From contig JAEDCN010000053.1 in NCBI GenBank assembly GCA_016294105.1, positions 1 to 5,306 on the forward strand: a stretch of DNA of 5,306 nt. The letters run 5' to 3'. Below, piece by piece: positions 1 to 5,283 of the stretch. This DNA comes from Treponema sp. Its GTDB lineage: Bacteria > Spirochaetota > Spirochaetia > Treponematales > Treponemataceae. The notes beneath the pieces are model-generated. The model saw only the letters and a program-made list of their open reading frames with translations, did not search any database and had not been told where the DNA came from. Position numbers and translations under genes: made by a program. Within the stretch, counting starts at the first letter, position 1. Every line of letters starts with the position of its first letter.

Positions 1-1
1 A

Positions 2-1123
2 ACAATCAGCGCAATGTCCGGTGACGGTGTCGTTGCTCATAACCGCCGCACCTACCTTGCAGAAAATGTTGACCCGACTCGCACCCATCTGAATATCGAA
101 TACTGCTATACACCCATCGAAGAAGCGTACCACCAACTGTTCGATGCAGCTCTCGCAGAATTTAACGCAAAGCAAAAACGCAAAGATCGCTGCATCGAAA
201 ACTACTACGAAAAAATCCGTGATGGCAAACAGGAAAAAACTTTCTATGAAGTGATTTTCCAAGTGGGAAACAAAGACGATATGGGAGCCGCCGGAGAGAA
301 CGCAGAGCTTGCAAAGACTATCCTGGACAAGTTCTACCGCAGCTTTCTGGAACGCAACCCCCAACTTCATGTGTACTCTGCCCACCTCCACATGGACGAA
401 GCAACACCCCATCTGCACATCGACTTCATCCCCTTTACCACCGGGAGCAAGCGAGGACTTTCCACCCGTGTTTCGCTGAAACAGGCGCTTGCCGATCAAG
501 GCATCACCGGTGAGGGGCGATCTCTGACAGAGCGTGACCTGTGGGTACAGAAAGAGAAAGAAGTCCTTGCGGAAATCATGCTGGAGCATGGTATCGAGTG
601 GGAGCAGAAAGGCGAGCAAAAGGAGCATCTGAGCGTACTGGAATTTAAGCGGGAAAAACGCAAAGAGGAACTTGCCGAACTGGAACAAAGCATCGAGCGT
701 GTTCAGCAGCAACAGATTTCCATTCAAGCCGTGGAGCAGATTGAAGCAAAGCCCCTGCCTCTGACATCCAAGGTGGCAGTTGACAAAGAGGACTTCCAAA
801 ACCTCGTCACGGCGGCGCAGAAATTTGTGGTGCAGGAGAAACAGGAAAGCAAGCTGAAAAAGCTCTTAAAGGATGCCAAGAAAACCATTTCCGATCTGAA
901 AGCGAAAATCGAATCGCTGGTAACGGAACTGTCGGCGGTAAAGGCAGAACTGGCACAATACAAGTCCGTCCGTGGTAAGCTCCGCACAACGGATTTGGAA
1001 CAGGAAAACGACCGTCTCCGCAGCAGACTTCGCACCTATGAGGATGTGATTTCCCGCAATAATCTGTGGCACTTCTTTAGTGGAAGCCGTGGCAAAAACC
1101 GCAACAGGGACGATGCTCGCTGA
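2..1123 (+). CDS. MobV-family relaxase (plasmid mobilization/recombination protein), 5'-partial
   Basis: This is a DNA-nicking relaxase that would cut one strand at an origin of transfer and lead it into a recipient through a conjugation channel. The frame is open from base 2; the first in-window Met (base 14) is preceded in frame by TISA, and the family normally starts some residues earlier, so the true start is probably outside the window. Counting from that Met, AHNRR (8-12) followed by ENVDPTRTHLN matches the N-terminal motif of pMV158 MobM, whose His in this position (here His9) is the nucleophile. HLHMDEATPHLH (124-135) is the family's metal-binding His/Glu cluster. From about residue 205 to 345 the protein is highly charged with heptad-like Leu spacing, a likely coiled coil, as in other MobV proteins. 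The C-terminus ends naturally in a basic tail. No oriT is visible; it would be expected upstream, outside the window. Confidence 0.93.
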   Translation, partial: TISAMSGDGVVAHNRRTYLAENVDPTRTHLNIEYCYTPIEEAYHQLFDAALAEFNAKQKRKDRCIENYYEKIRDGKQEKTFYEVIFQVGNKDDMGAAGENAELAKTILDKFYRSFLERNPQLHVYSAHLHMDEATPHLHIDFIPFTTGSKRGLSTRVSLKQALADQGITGEGRSLTERDLWVQKEKEVLAEIMLEHGIEWEQKGEQKEHLSVLEFKREKRKEELAELEQSIERVQQQQISIQAVEQIEAKPLPLTSKVAVDKEDFQNLVTAAQKFVVQEKQESKLKKLLKDAKKTISDLKAKIESLVTELSAVKAELAQYKSVRGKLRTTDLEQENDRLRSRLRTYEDVISRNNLWHFFSGSRGKNRNRDDAR

Positions 1124-1159
1124 TTTCCGTGTAGAGCTGAAAAAAACGAAAATTATCCA

Positions 1160-1205
1160 ATGGGAGCGTTCAAATCGTACCGCACATCGTTTGAGCGCTC
1201 CCCAT
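1160..1205. repeat. Imperfect inverted repeat between the relaxase and the next gene
   Basis: The arms GGGAGCGTTCAAA (1162-1174) and TTTGAGCGCTCCC (1190-1202) pair over 13 positions with one G-T wobble around a 15-nt loop; a one-base bulge allows two further pairs at the base. No T-tract follows on the plus strand. On the minus strand a T-rich stretch begins only about ten or more bases beyond the stem, so it is not a convincing terminator in either direction. It could be an mRNA-stabilising or processing hairpin, or a protein-binding dyad. The gap of 146 bases between the genes holds no convincing promoter. Confidence 0.55.
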
Positions 1206-1269
1206 CCAAAAAACAGCCCACTTTTACAGGTGATGAGCTGAGAAAAATTTGTGAAAAACAGGAGGTTTT

Positions 1270-1569
1270 ATGAAAACAGGCCTTTCCAAGAAACAGAAAG
1301 CAACCAACATCTATTTTAATGAAGCGGACAGCATGATTGAGGTCTGTACCTACAACACCGCACTCAAAAACAGGCTTACCGAGTACGCCGGGAAATATCC
1401 CTCTGAGTGTCGGTTGATTGACGATGACGGAAACGGCTGTCTGACCTTTGAAGTCAGCAAGGGACGCTTCGGTTTCAAGCTGACCGCACCCTATGACGAG
1501 AAACGCCGCAAGGCTGCAAGCGAACTGGCAAAGAAAAACACCGAAAGATTAAGGAGGCAAGAGCAATGA
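1270..1569 (+). CDS. Conserved small hypothetical protein of Firmicutes mobile elements (99 aa)
   Basis: I do not know a function for this protein. It starts MKTGLSKKQKATNIYF after a CAGGAGG site (1259-1265) with a short 4-base spacer. The N-terminus is basic, the middle has a YNTALKNRL segment and an acidic DDDGNG turn, and the C-terminal third (FKLTAPYDEKRRKAASELAKK) is a charged, probably helical tail. There is no signal peptide, membrane segment or Cys/His metal site. From memory, similar short proteins with SKKQKA near the start and LTAPY near the end recur on conjugative elements of gut Clostridia, variously labelled hypothetical. It overlaps the next gene by four bases (ATGA), so the two are almost certainly co-translated. 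The small size and position behind a relaxase suggest an accessory element protein, but this is inference. Confidence 0.85.
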   Translation: MKTGLSKKQKATNIYFNEADSMIEVCTYNTALKNRLTEYAGKYPSECRLIDDDGNGCLTFEVSKGRFGFKLTAPYDEKRRKAASELAKKNTERLRRQEQ

Positions 1570-1811
1570 AAATCCTATCCTGTGCGTTCAACATGGATAC
1601 CGCCTGCGTAGAGCTGAAATTCGATGACGGCAGCATGATAGCGATTGATACAATCGCCGTGGAGAACGAGATTGCCAACAATATGTATCAGCGGTCAGAA
1701 CTGGACTATCTGATCTACAATGATCCGGTGGCATACGCCGATCTGATACTCAACGGCGATCCCGAAACGTATCTGAAAACCGTAACCGAATACAAGCCTT
1801 TGGATAGCTGA
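1566..1811 (+). CDS. Small conserved protein, DUF6061-like (81 aa)
   Basis: This is an 81-aa protein of unknown function. Its ATG overlaps the TGA of the upstream gene (ATGA, 1566-1569), and an AGGAGG site at 1552-1557 inside that gene sits 8 bases ahead, giving a firm start and translational coupling. The sequence is acidic: an N-terminal half of beta-strand character (MKILSCAFNMDTACVELKFDDGSMIAIDT) is followed by a helical part with NMYQRSELDYLIYNDP and a terminal EYKPLDS. There is no membrane segment. It resembles, from memory, the family labelled DUF6061 found on Clostridia elements; I could not check this. The hairpin terminator starts 7 bases after its stop, so it is the last gene of the mobile-element unit. 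Confidence 0.85.
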   Translation: MKILSCAFNMDTACVELKFDDGSMIAIDTIAVENEIANNMYQRSELDYLIYNDPVAYADLILNGDPETYLKTVTEYKPLDS

Positions 1812-1817
1812 CCATAC

Positions 1818-1857
1818 GCCGCCCGTGGGAGAAATCCTACGGGCGGCATCTACTTTT
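1818..1857 (+). terminator. Intrinsic-type terminator closing the mobile-element unit
   Basis: A 13-pair stem is formed by GCCGCCCGTGGGA (1818-1830) and TCCTACGGGCGGC (1835-1847), with one G-T wobble and a stable GAAA tetraloop. It lies 7 bases past the stop of the 81-aa gene. The following tract (ATCTACTTTT) is only moderately T-rich, so termination may be incomplete. It separates the relaxase-side genes from the promoter of the MATE/ABC-F operon, which begins 36 bases later. Confidence 0.8.
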
Positions 1858-1892
1858 ACAAATCGGAAAATACGGAAAACATGGGTATTGCA

Positions 1893-1921
1893 TTGACTTT
1901 GCAAACAGATTGTGCTATACT
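1893..1921 (+). promoter_or_regulatory. Sigma-A promoter of the MATE/ABC-F operon
   Basis: The -35 box TTGACT (1893-1898) and -10 box TATACT (1916-1921) are 17 bases apart, with an extended -10 element TGC directly ahead (1913-1915). Each box differs from consensus at one base. The DNA upstream is A-rich with a near-tandem repeat around CGGAAAA (1864-1879). Transcription would start near 1927-1929, leaving about 160 nt of leader before the MATE start codon. Confidence 0.85.
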
Positions 1922-1941
1922 ATATAAACTCATCAGAGGTA

Positions 1942-1959
1942 TTGTAAACGTATTTACAA
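1942..1959. promoter_or_regulatory. Operator-like dyad just downstream of the promoter
   Basis: TTGTAAA CGTA TTTACAA is a perfect 7+7 dyad with a 4-base centre, roughly at +15 to +32 relative to the predicted transcription start. It could bind a dimeric repressor, or form a small RNA hairpin. Its last two bases overlap the base of the large terminator stem, so the two RNA structures would compete only marginally. No regulator gene for it is in the window. Confidence 0.4.
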
Positions 1960-1970
1960 CACCGGATAAG

Positions 1971-1991
1971 ATGTCGCATAAGGACTTTTAA
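1971..1991 (+). CDS. Candidate leader peptide MSHKDF (uORF)
   Basis: A six-codon frame, ATG TCG CAT AAG GAC TTT TAA, starts within arm A of the terminator and ends just past the inner extension of the stem. A ribosome on it would melt both the 17-bp stem and its extension, which fits a control peptide. Against it, no strong Shine-Dalgarno site precedes it (only GGA five bases before the ATG), and short frames occur by chance. I do not recognise the peptide as a known stalling sequence. Confidence 0.3.
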   Translation: MSHKDF

Positions 1992-2017
1992 CGGAGGGCG
2001 AGCGCAGCGTAAGTGGC

Positions 2018-2065
2018 GACGCCAGATAAGATAACTGCTTTGTGCGGAACATCTTATCCGGTGTT
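2018..2065 (+). promoter_or_regulatory. Alternative leader hairpin using a second copy of the 5' arm
   Basis: Arm B, GACGCCAGATAAGAT (2018-2032), is a diverged copy of the first 15 bases of arm A (12 of 15 identical, all three changes A/G transitions). It can pair with the same arm C (2051-2065) through 14 pairs including two G-U and one A-C mismatch, closing an 18-nt loop. A:C and B:C are mutually exclusive, and both end at the same U-tract, so B:C would be a local backup terminator that forms when arm A is unavailable. Confidence 0.6.
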
Positions 2066-2075
2066 TTTTGTTTTC

Positions 2076-2082
2076 AAGGAGG
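2076..2082 (+). promoter_or_regulatory. Ribosome binding site fixing the MATE start
   Basis: AAGGAGG lies 5 bases ahead of ATG 2088 and directly behind the attenuator U-tract. It selects this ATG over the upstream in-phase GTG at 2013, which would add 25 residues and whose nearest purine-rich site (GGAGG, 1993-1997) is 15 bases away, too far for normal initiation. Confidence 0.85.
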
Positions 2083-2087
2083 AAAAA

Positions 2088-3392
2088 ATGGATTTCATTA
2101 CAGGCAATATCAAACAGCTTTATCGAAAGTTTTTGTTTGCATCCATGGCAAGCGCAATGGTCATGTCCATTTATAGCTTTGTGGATACCATTGCAGTCGG
2201 CCAGTCCGAAGGTCCTGTTGGTGCTGCGGCTATGGCAGTCATTACACCCTTGTATGGTGTTTTGATTTTTCTTGGTATCCTATGTGGCGTTGGCGGGTCT
2301 GTTTTGTATGGAAATGCTCGTGGCGAAGGAAAAGAAGAAAAAGCGAATGCTTTGTTTACAGCAGCGACAGGATTGATGCTGTTTCTGATCGTGCTTGTGT
2401 GGATTATGTTTGCATTGTTCCACGAACCGATTTTTACATTTTTTGGTGCTGATACAGAATTGATGCCCAAGGTGATGGAGTATGCCCGTTGGTTGATCTG
2501 GTTCCTACCGGTATTCATTCTGCCCTCCTTTATCAGTTCCTTTATCCGTAATGACGGCGCACCGGGTCTTGCTATGGCGGCTGTTATCATCGGCGGCTGT
2601 GTGAATATCTTTGGTGACTGGTTCTTTTGTTTCCCCTTGGGAATGGGTATGACCGGCGCAGCGATTGCTACGGTTTTGGGAACCTGCATCCAAGTTTTCA
2701 TCATGTGCAGCCATTTCCTTTCGAAGAAATGCACCTTGCGCTTCGTAAAACCTAATCACATTGCCCCTGCAATTCGTCAGACCCTGAGCATTGGGTTCGG
2801 TGCAAGTGTTCTTGACCTTGGCACAGTCATTTTGGCAGTTATTATGAACAATCAGATCATGCGTTATGGCGATACCAACGCTCTTGCCGTTTACGGTGTA
2901 GTGGCAACGATCACTTCGCTGTTCCAAGCTCTGTACTGTGGTGTGGGACAGGCAATCCAGCCTATTGTTTCTGCAAACTGCGGAGCTATGCAAGCTGACC
3001 GTATCAAGCAGGTGTGGAAGATGTCGTTTGCGACGGTTATTGCATTAGGCATTGCATTCACCGCTATTGGCGAGCTGTTCCCGGAGCAGATCGTAAGGCT
3101 GTTCATTGATGTGACCCCAGAAGTAGTTGAAGCAGCTCCCGGTATCATCCGTCCGTTTTTCCTGCTGTTCCTGTTCCTTGGGATCACGGTACTGTCTACT
3201 TATCATCTGCAATCCATTATGCACGGAACCATGTCTATGGTGATTGCGATTCTGCGAAGTGTGGTTATCAGTGGTATTTTGCTGTTTACATTACCGCTGT
3301 TCTTGGACGTTCAAGGCGTATGGCTTGCAATGCCCATATCAGAATTGATCGTAGCGATCATTGCGCTGATCTATATTCAGAGGCGCACATAA
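2088..3392 (+). CDS. MATE family multidrug efflux transporter
   Basis: This 434-aa integral membrane protein belongs to the MATE superfamily, which exports drugs and cationic toxins using a Na+ or H+ gradient. The sequence gives about 12 hydrophobic segments (roughly residues 14-35, 47-73, 88-110, 130-150, 160-182, 187-211, 232-253, 263-286, 312-334, 352-373, 383-405, 410-430), arranged as two six-helix halves with a basic stretch around 211-224 between them. Family hallmarks are FVDTIAVGQ (31-39), the block IRNDGAPGLAMAA to GMTGAAIATVLG (153-198) and GQAIQPIVSANCGA (287-300), the last typical of MepA/DinF-like members. Length is normal and no key region is missing. The gene sits behind an attenuator leader and 18 bases ahead of an ABC-F gene, indicating an induced resistance operon. 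The substrate cannot be deduced. Confidence 0.94.
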   Translation: MDFITGNIKQLYRKFLFASMASAMVMSIYSFVDTIAVGQSEGPVGAAAMAVITPLYGVLIFLGILCGVGGSVLYGNARGEGKEEKANALFTAATGLMLFLIVLVWIMFALFHEPIFTFFGADTELMPKVMEYARWLIWFLPVFILPSFISSFIRNDGAPGLAMAAVIIGGCVNIFGDWFFCFPLGMGMTGAAIATVLGTCIQVFIMCSHFLSKKCTLRFVKPNHIAPAIRQTLSIGFGASVLDLGTVILAVIMNNQIMRYGDTNALAVYGVVATITSLFQALYCGVGQAIQPIVSANCGAMQADRIKQVWKMSFATVIALGIAFTAIGELFPEQIVRLFIDVTPEVVEAAPGIIRPFFLLFLFLGITVLSTYHLQSIMHGTMSMVIAILRSVVISGILLFTLPLFLDVQGVWLAMPISELIVAIIALIYIQRRT

Positions 3393-3410
3393 GGAGGTAA
3401 GCAAACAATC

Positions 3411-5042
3411 ATGAAAGGCAGTAAAATGAATCTTGCCTTTGGATTAGAAACAATATATGAAGATGCGGAGTTTCTGCTGAATGAACGTGACAAGGTGGGT
3501 ATCGTTGGCGTGAACGGTGCCGGTAAAACCACTTTGTTCCGTATTCTGCTGCGTGAGTTGGAATTGGACAGCGGCAGTATCTCTGTCGGCAATGCCCGAA
3601 TAGGCTACTTGCCGCAGGAGATCGTTCTTGAGGACGAGAAGCAAACCGTATGGGAATATTTGCAGGATGGTCGTCCGATTCGACGTATCAATGCAGAATT
3701 GGAAGAAATCTACAAGAAGTTGGAAACAGCAGATGTCAATGAGCAGGAACCTTTGTTGGAACACATGGGTAAACTGCAAGAACGTTTGGAATACTTCGAC
3801 TGCTATGAGGCTGAGGAAATTCTGCTGGATTTGATCGACAGGATGCAGATAGACCTTGATTTGCTGGAACGTCCTATGTCCGAACTGTCCGGTGGTCAGA
3901 AATCCAAAATGGCATTTGCACAGGTGCTGTACTCAAAACCGGAGATTCTTCTGCTGGATGAGCCAACCAACCATCTGGATGCGTCCACCAAAGATTTCGT
4001 GACGAGCTACCTGAAGAACTACCGTGGTTCCGTTTTGATTATCAGTCACGACATTGAGTTTCTGAATCAAATCATCAACAAGATCATGTTCATCAACAAA
4101 GTCACCCACAAAATCTCCGTCTATGAGGGTGACTACTATACATACAAAAAGAAATACGCCGAGGAACAGCGTTTACGTGAAATGAACATTGTGCAACAGG
4201 AAAAGGAAATCAAGGAGCTTTCCGAGTTCGTACAAAGAGCCAAACAAGCCAGCCAGACGAACCATGCCATTAAGCGTATGGGACAGGAACGTGCGCTCCG
4301 TCTGGAAAAGAAAAAGCGTGAATTGCAAACCCGTGACCGTGTGTATAAGCGTGTAAAGATGGATATTCGTCCGAAGCGTGAAGGGGCCTTGATGCCGCTG
4401 GAAGTGGAAAATATCAGTTTCCATTATCCCGGTCAGCCGCAGTTGTATAAGGATTTGTCTTTCCGCATTAACGGCAAAGAACGTTTCCTTGTGGTAGGCG
4501 AAAACGGTGTCGGTAAATCTACTTTGCTGAAGCTGATTATGGGTATTCTCATTCCCGAACAGGGACGTGTGCGCTATAATCCCAAAACGGATGTGGCTTA
4601 CTACGCACAGGAACTGGAGCAGCTTGATTTGGATAGAACTGTTTTGCAAAATGTTGAAACCGATGGATATACCGAATGGCAGCTTCGCTCTGTGTTGGGT
4701 AATTTTCTGTTCTATGAGGAGGACGTGAACAAGAAGGTGGCTGTCCTCTCTCCCGGTGAAAAAGCCAGAATTGCGTTGTGTAAGGTGCTTTTGCAGAAAG
4801 CCAATCTGCTGATTTTGGATGAGCCTACAAACCACCTTGACCCAGAAACACAGGCCATTATCGGCGGTAACTTCAATCTGTTTGAAGGAACGATTATTGT
4901 TGTCAGCCATAACCCGTCCTTTGTGGAGCAAATTGGTATCAGTCGTATGTTGATCCTACCCTCCGGCAGAATCGAGAATTATTCCAGAGAGTTGCTTGAG
5001 TATTACTATGAACTGAACACTCCAGAGGAAGAGAAATACTAA
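3411..5042 (+). CDS. ABC-F family ATPase, probable ribosome-protection or translation factor
   Basis: This soluble 543-aa protein carries two ABC ATPase domains and no membrane segments, the ABC-F layout. Domain 1 has Walker A GVNGAGKTT (33-41), signature LSGGQ (159-163), Walker B ILLLDEP with catalytic Glu184, and the switch His213. Domain 2 has GENGVGKST (363-371), a variant signature LSPGE (446-450), LLILDEP with Glu471, and His500. Both Walker B motifs continue as TNHLD. Between them, about 242-328, lies a charged helical linker that in ABC-F proteins enters the ribosome near the P-site tRNA and the antibiotic-binding peptidyl transferase centre. There is no long C-terminal extension. The Shine-Dalgarno AAGGAGG (3391-3397) overlaps the MATE stop codon; its 13-base spacing to the ATG is long, but no other start fits. 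Co-transcription with a MATE pump behind an attenuator favours a resistance role over housekeeping, but the specificity class is unknown. Confidence 0.93.
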   Translation: MKGSKMNLAFGLETIYEDAEFLLNERDKVGIVGVNGAGKTTLFRILLRELELDSGSISVGNARIGYLPQEIVLEDEKQTVWEYLQDGRPIRRINAELEEIYKKLETADVNEQEPLLEHMGKLQERLEYFDCYEAEEILLDLIDRMQIDLDLLERPMSELSGGQKSKMAFAQVLYSKPEILLLDEPTNHLDASTKDFVTSYLKNYRGSVLIISHDIEFLNQIINKIMFINKVTHKISVYEGDYYTYKKKYAEEQRLREMNIVQQEKEIKELSEFVQRAKQASQTNHAIKRMGQERALRLEKKKRELQTRDRVYKRVKMDIRPKREGALMPLEVENISFHYPGQPQLYKDLSFRINGKERFLVVGENGVGKSTLLKLIMGILIPEQGRVRYNPKTDVAYYAQELEQLDLDRTVLQNVETDGYTEWQLRSVLGNFLFYEEDVNKKVAVLSPGEKARIALCKVLLQKANLLILDEPTNHLDPETQAIIGGNFNLFEGTIIVVSHNPSFVEQIGISRMLILPSGRIENYSRELLEYYYELNTPEEEKY

Positions 5043-5094
5043 TTTAGCCAACACCATAGTCAATGCCGTCGGAGTTCTCAGCAGTATCTTTAGG

Positions 5095-5123
5095 TTGAAT
5101 ATCGGGAGACTATATGCTATAAT
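5095..5123 (+). promoter_or_regulatory. Strong sigma-A promoter downstream of the ABC-F gene
   Basis: TTGAAT (5095-5100) and a perfect TATAAT (5118-5123) are separated by exactly 17 bases, with an extended -10 TGC at 5115-5117. The transcript would start near 5130 and point out of the right end of the window. No gene with a ribosome site starts in the remaining bases, so this begins either a long leader or a non-coding RNA. No convincing terminator for the ABC-F operon lies between its stop and this promoter. Confidence 0.8.
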
Positions 5124-5129
5124 ACAGTC

Positions 5130-5171
5130 AAACCACCCGGAACAACTACCTTGAACTCCCCGTGGTGGTTT
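5130..5171 (+). promoter_or_regulatory. Hairpin at the very 5' end of the downstream leader
   Basis: AAACCACC (5130-5137) pairs with GGTGGTTT (5164-5171); three more pairs (CGG 5138-5140 with CCG 5160-5162) follow after a one-base bulge, enclosing about 19 nt. The 3' arm GGTG (5164-5167) can alternatively pair with CACC (5174-5177), a possible switch. No long U-tract follows, so it is not a strong terminator. It begins almost exactly at the predicted transcription start of the 5095 promoter, which could also make it a 5' stabiliser. Confidence 0.5.
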
Positions 5172-5257
5172 ATCACCGCTGATAAGATTTTGGTAAGCAT
5201 CCATCGTATAGCTAAGACAATATGGGCAATCAAAATAATCAGAACAGCAGGTGCAAT

Positions 5258-5283
5258 ATCTTATAAACAAAATTGTTTAAGAT
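5258..5283. repeat. AT-rich inverted repeat near the right end
   Basis: ATCTTA(TA)AACAA (5258-5270) and TTGTTTAAGAT (5273-5283) are complementary over 11 bases with a two-base bulge and only two bases between the arms. No T-tract follows on either strand. The left arm also complements ATAAGATTTTG (5182-5192) at 10 of 11 positions over 5254-5264, so the leader could fold in two ways. Bases 5172-5306 otherwise hold no gene I can support. Confidence 0.45.

Larger units (their letters stand above)
1958..2074 (+). terminator. Leader attenuator: long-stem intrinsic terminator before the MATE gene
   Basis: Arm A, AACACCGGATAAGATGT (1958-1974), and arm C, ACATCTTATCCGGTGTT (2049-2065), are perfectly complementary over 17 bases. 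The stem continues inward: CGCATAAGG (1975-1983) pairs with CTTTGTGCG (2038-2046), with two G-U pairs, after a two-base bulge at 2047-2048. Arm C runs into TTTTTTGTTTT (2064-2074), giving the canonical stem-plus-U-tract of an intrinsic terminator. It lies between a strong promoter and the MATE ribosome site, so expression must depend on preventing this fold. Such leaders are known for ribosome-targeting antibiotic resistance genes, where a translating or stalled ribosome blocks the terminator; that mechanism here is inferred. Confidence 0.85.

Noticed and set aside
1223..1251. Possible promoter TTTACA with a 17-base spacer ahead of the 99-aa gene
   Set aside because: The -10 candidate (AATTTG) is poor and nothing else supports initiation here; co-transcription with the relaxase is as likely.
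2013..2087. GTG at 2013 as the main start of the MATE protein
   Set aside because: The 25 extra residues are encoded by the terminator stem and U-tract and lack MATE similarity; AAGGAGG placed 5 bases before ATG 2088 is a far better site.
2171..2993. Two overlapping minus-strand frames inside the MATE gene
   Set aside because: Both are antisense to clear transmembrane coding sequence and translate to low-complexity, non-family-like proteins.
4173..4931. Long minus-strand open frame (252 codons) inside the ABC-F gene
   Set aside because: It lies entirely antisense to a gene with all ABC-F motifs, shows no recognisable domain, and has no supporting promoter or ribosome site; it is a shadow frame.
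5222..5266. Small frame MGNQNNQNSRCNIL after the downstream promoter
   Set aside because: No Shine-Dalgarno site, low-complexity composition and overlap with an inverted repeat; not distinguishable from chance.
4956..5270. Minus-strand frame of 104 codons with Cys-rich N-terminus and hydrophobic part
   Set aside because: It overlaps the ABC-F 3' end, crosses the strong plus-strand promoter, lacks a Shine-Dalgarno site and resembles no family I know.
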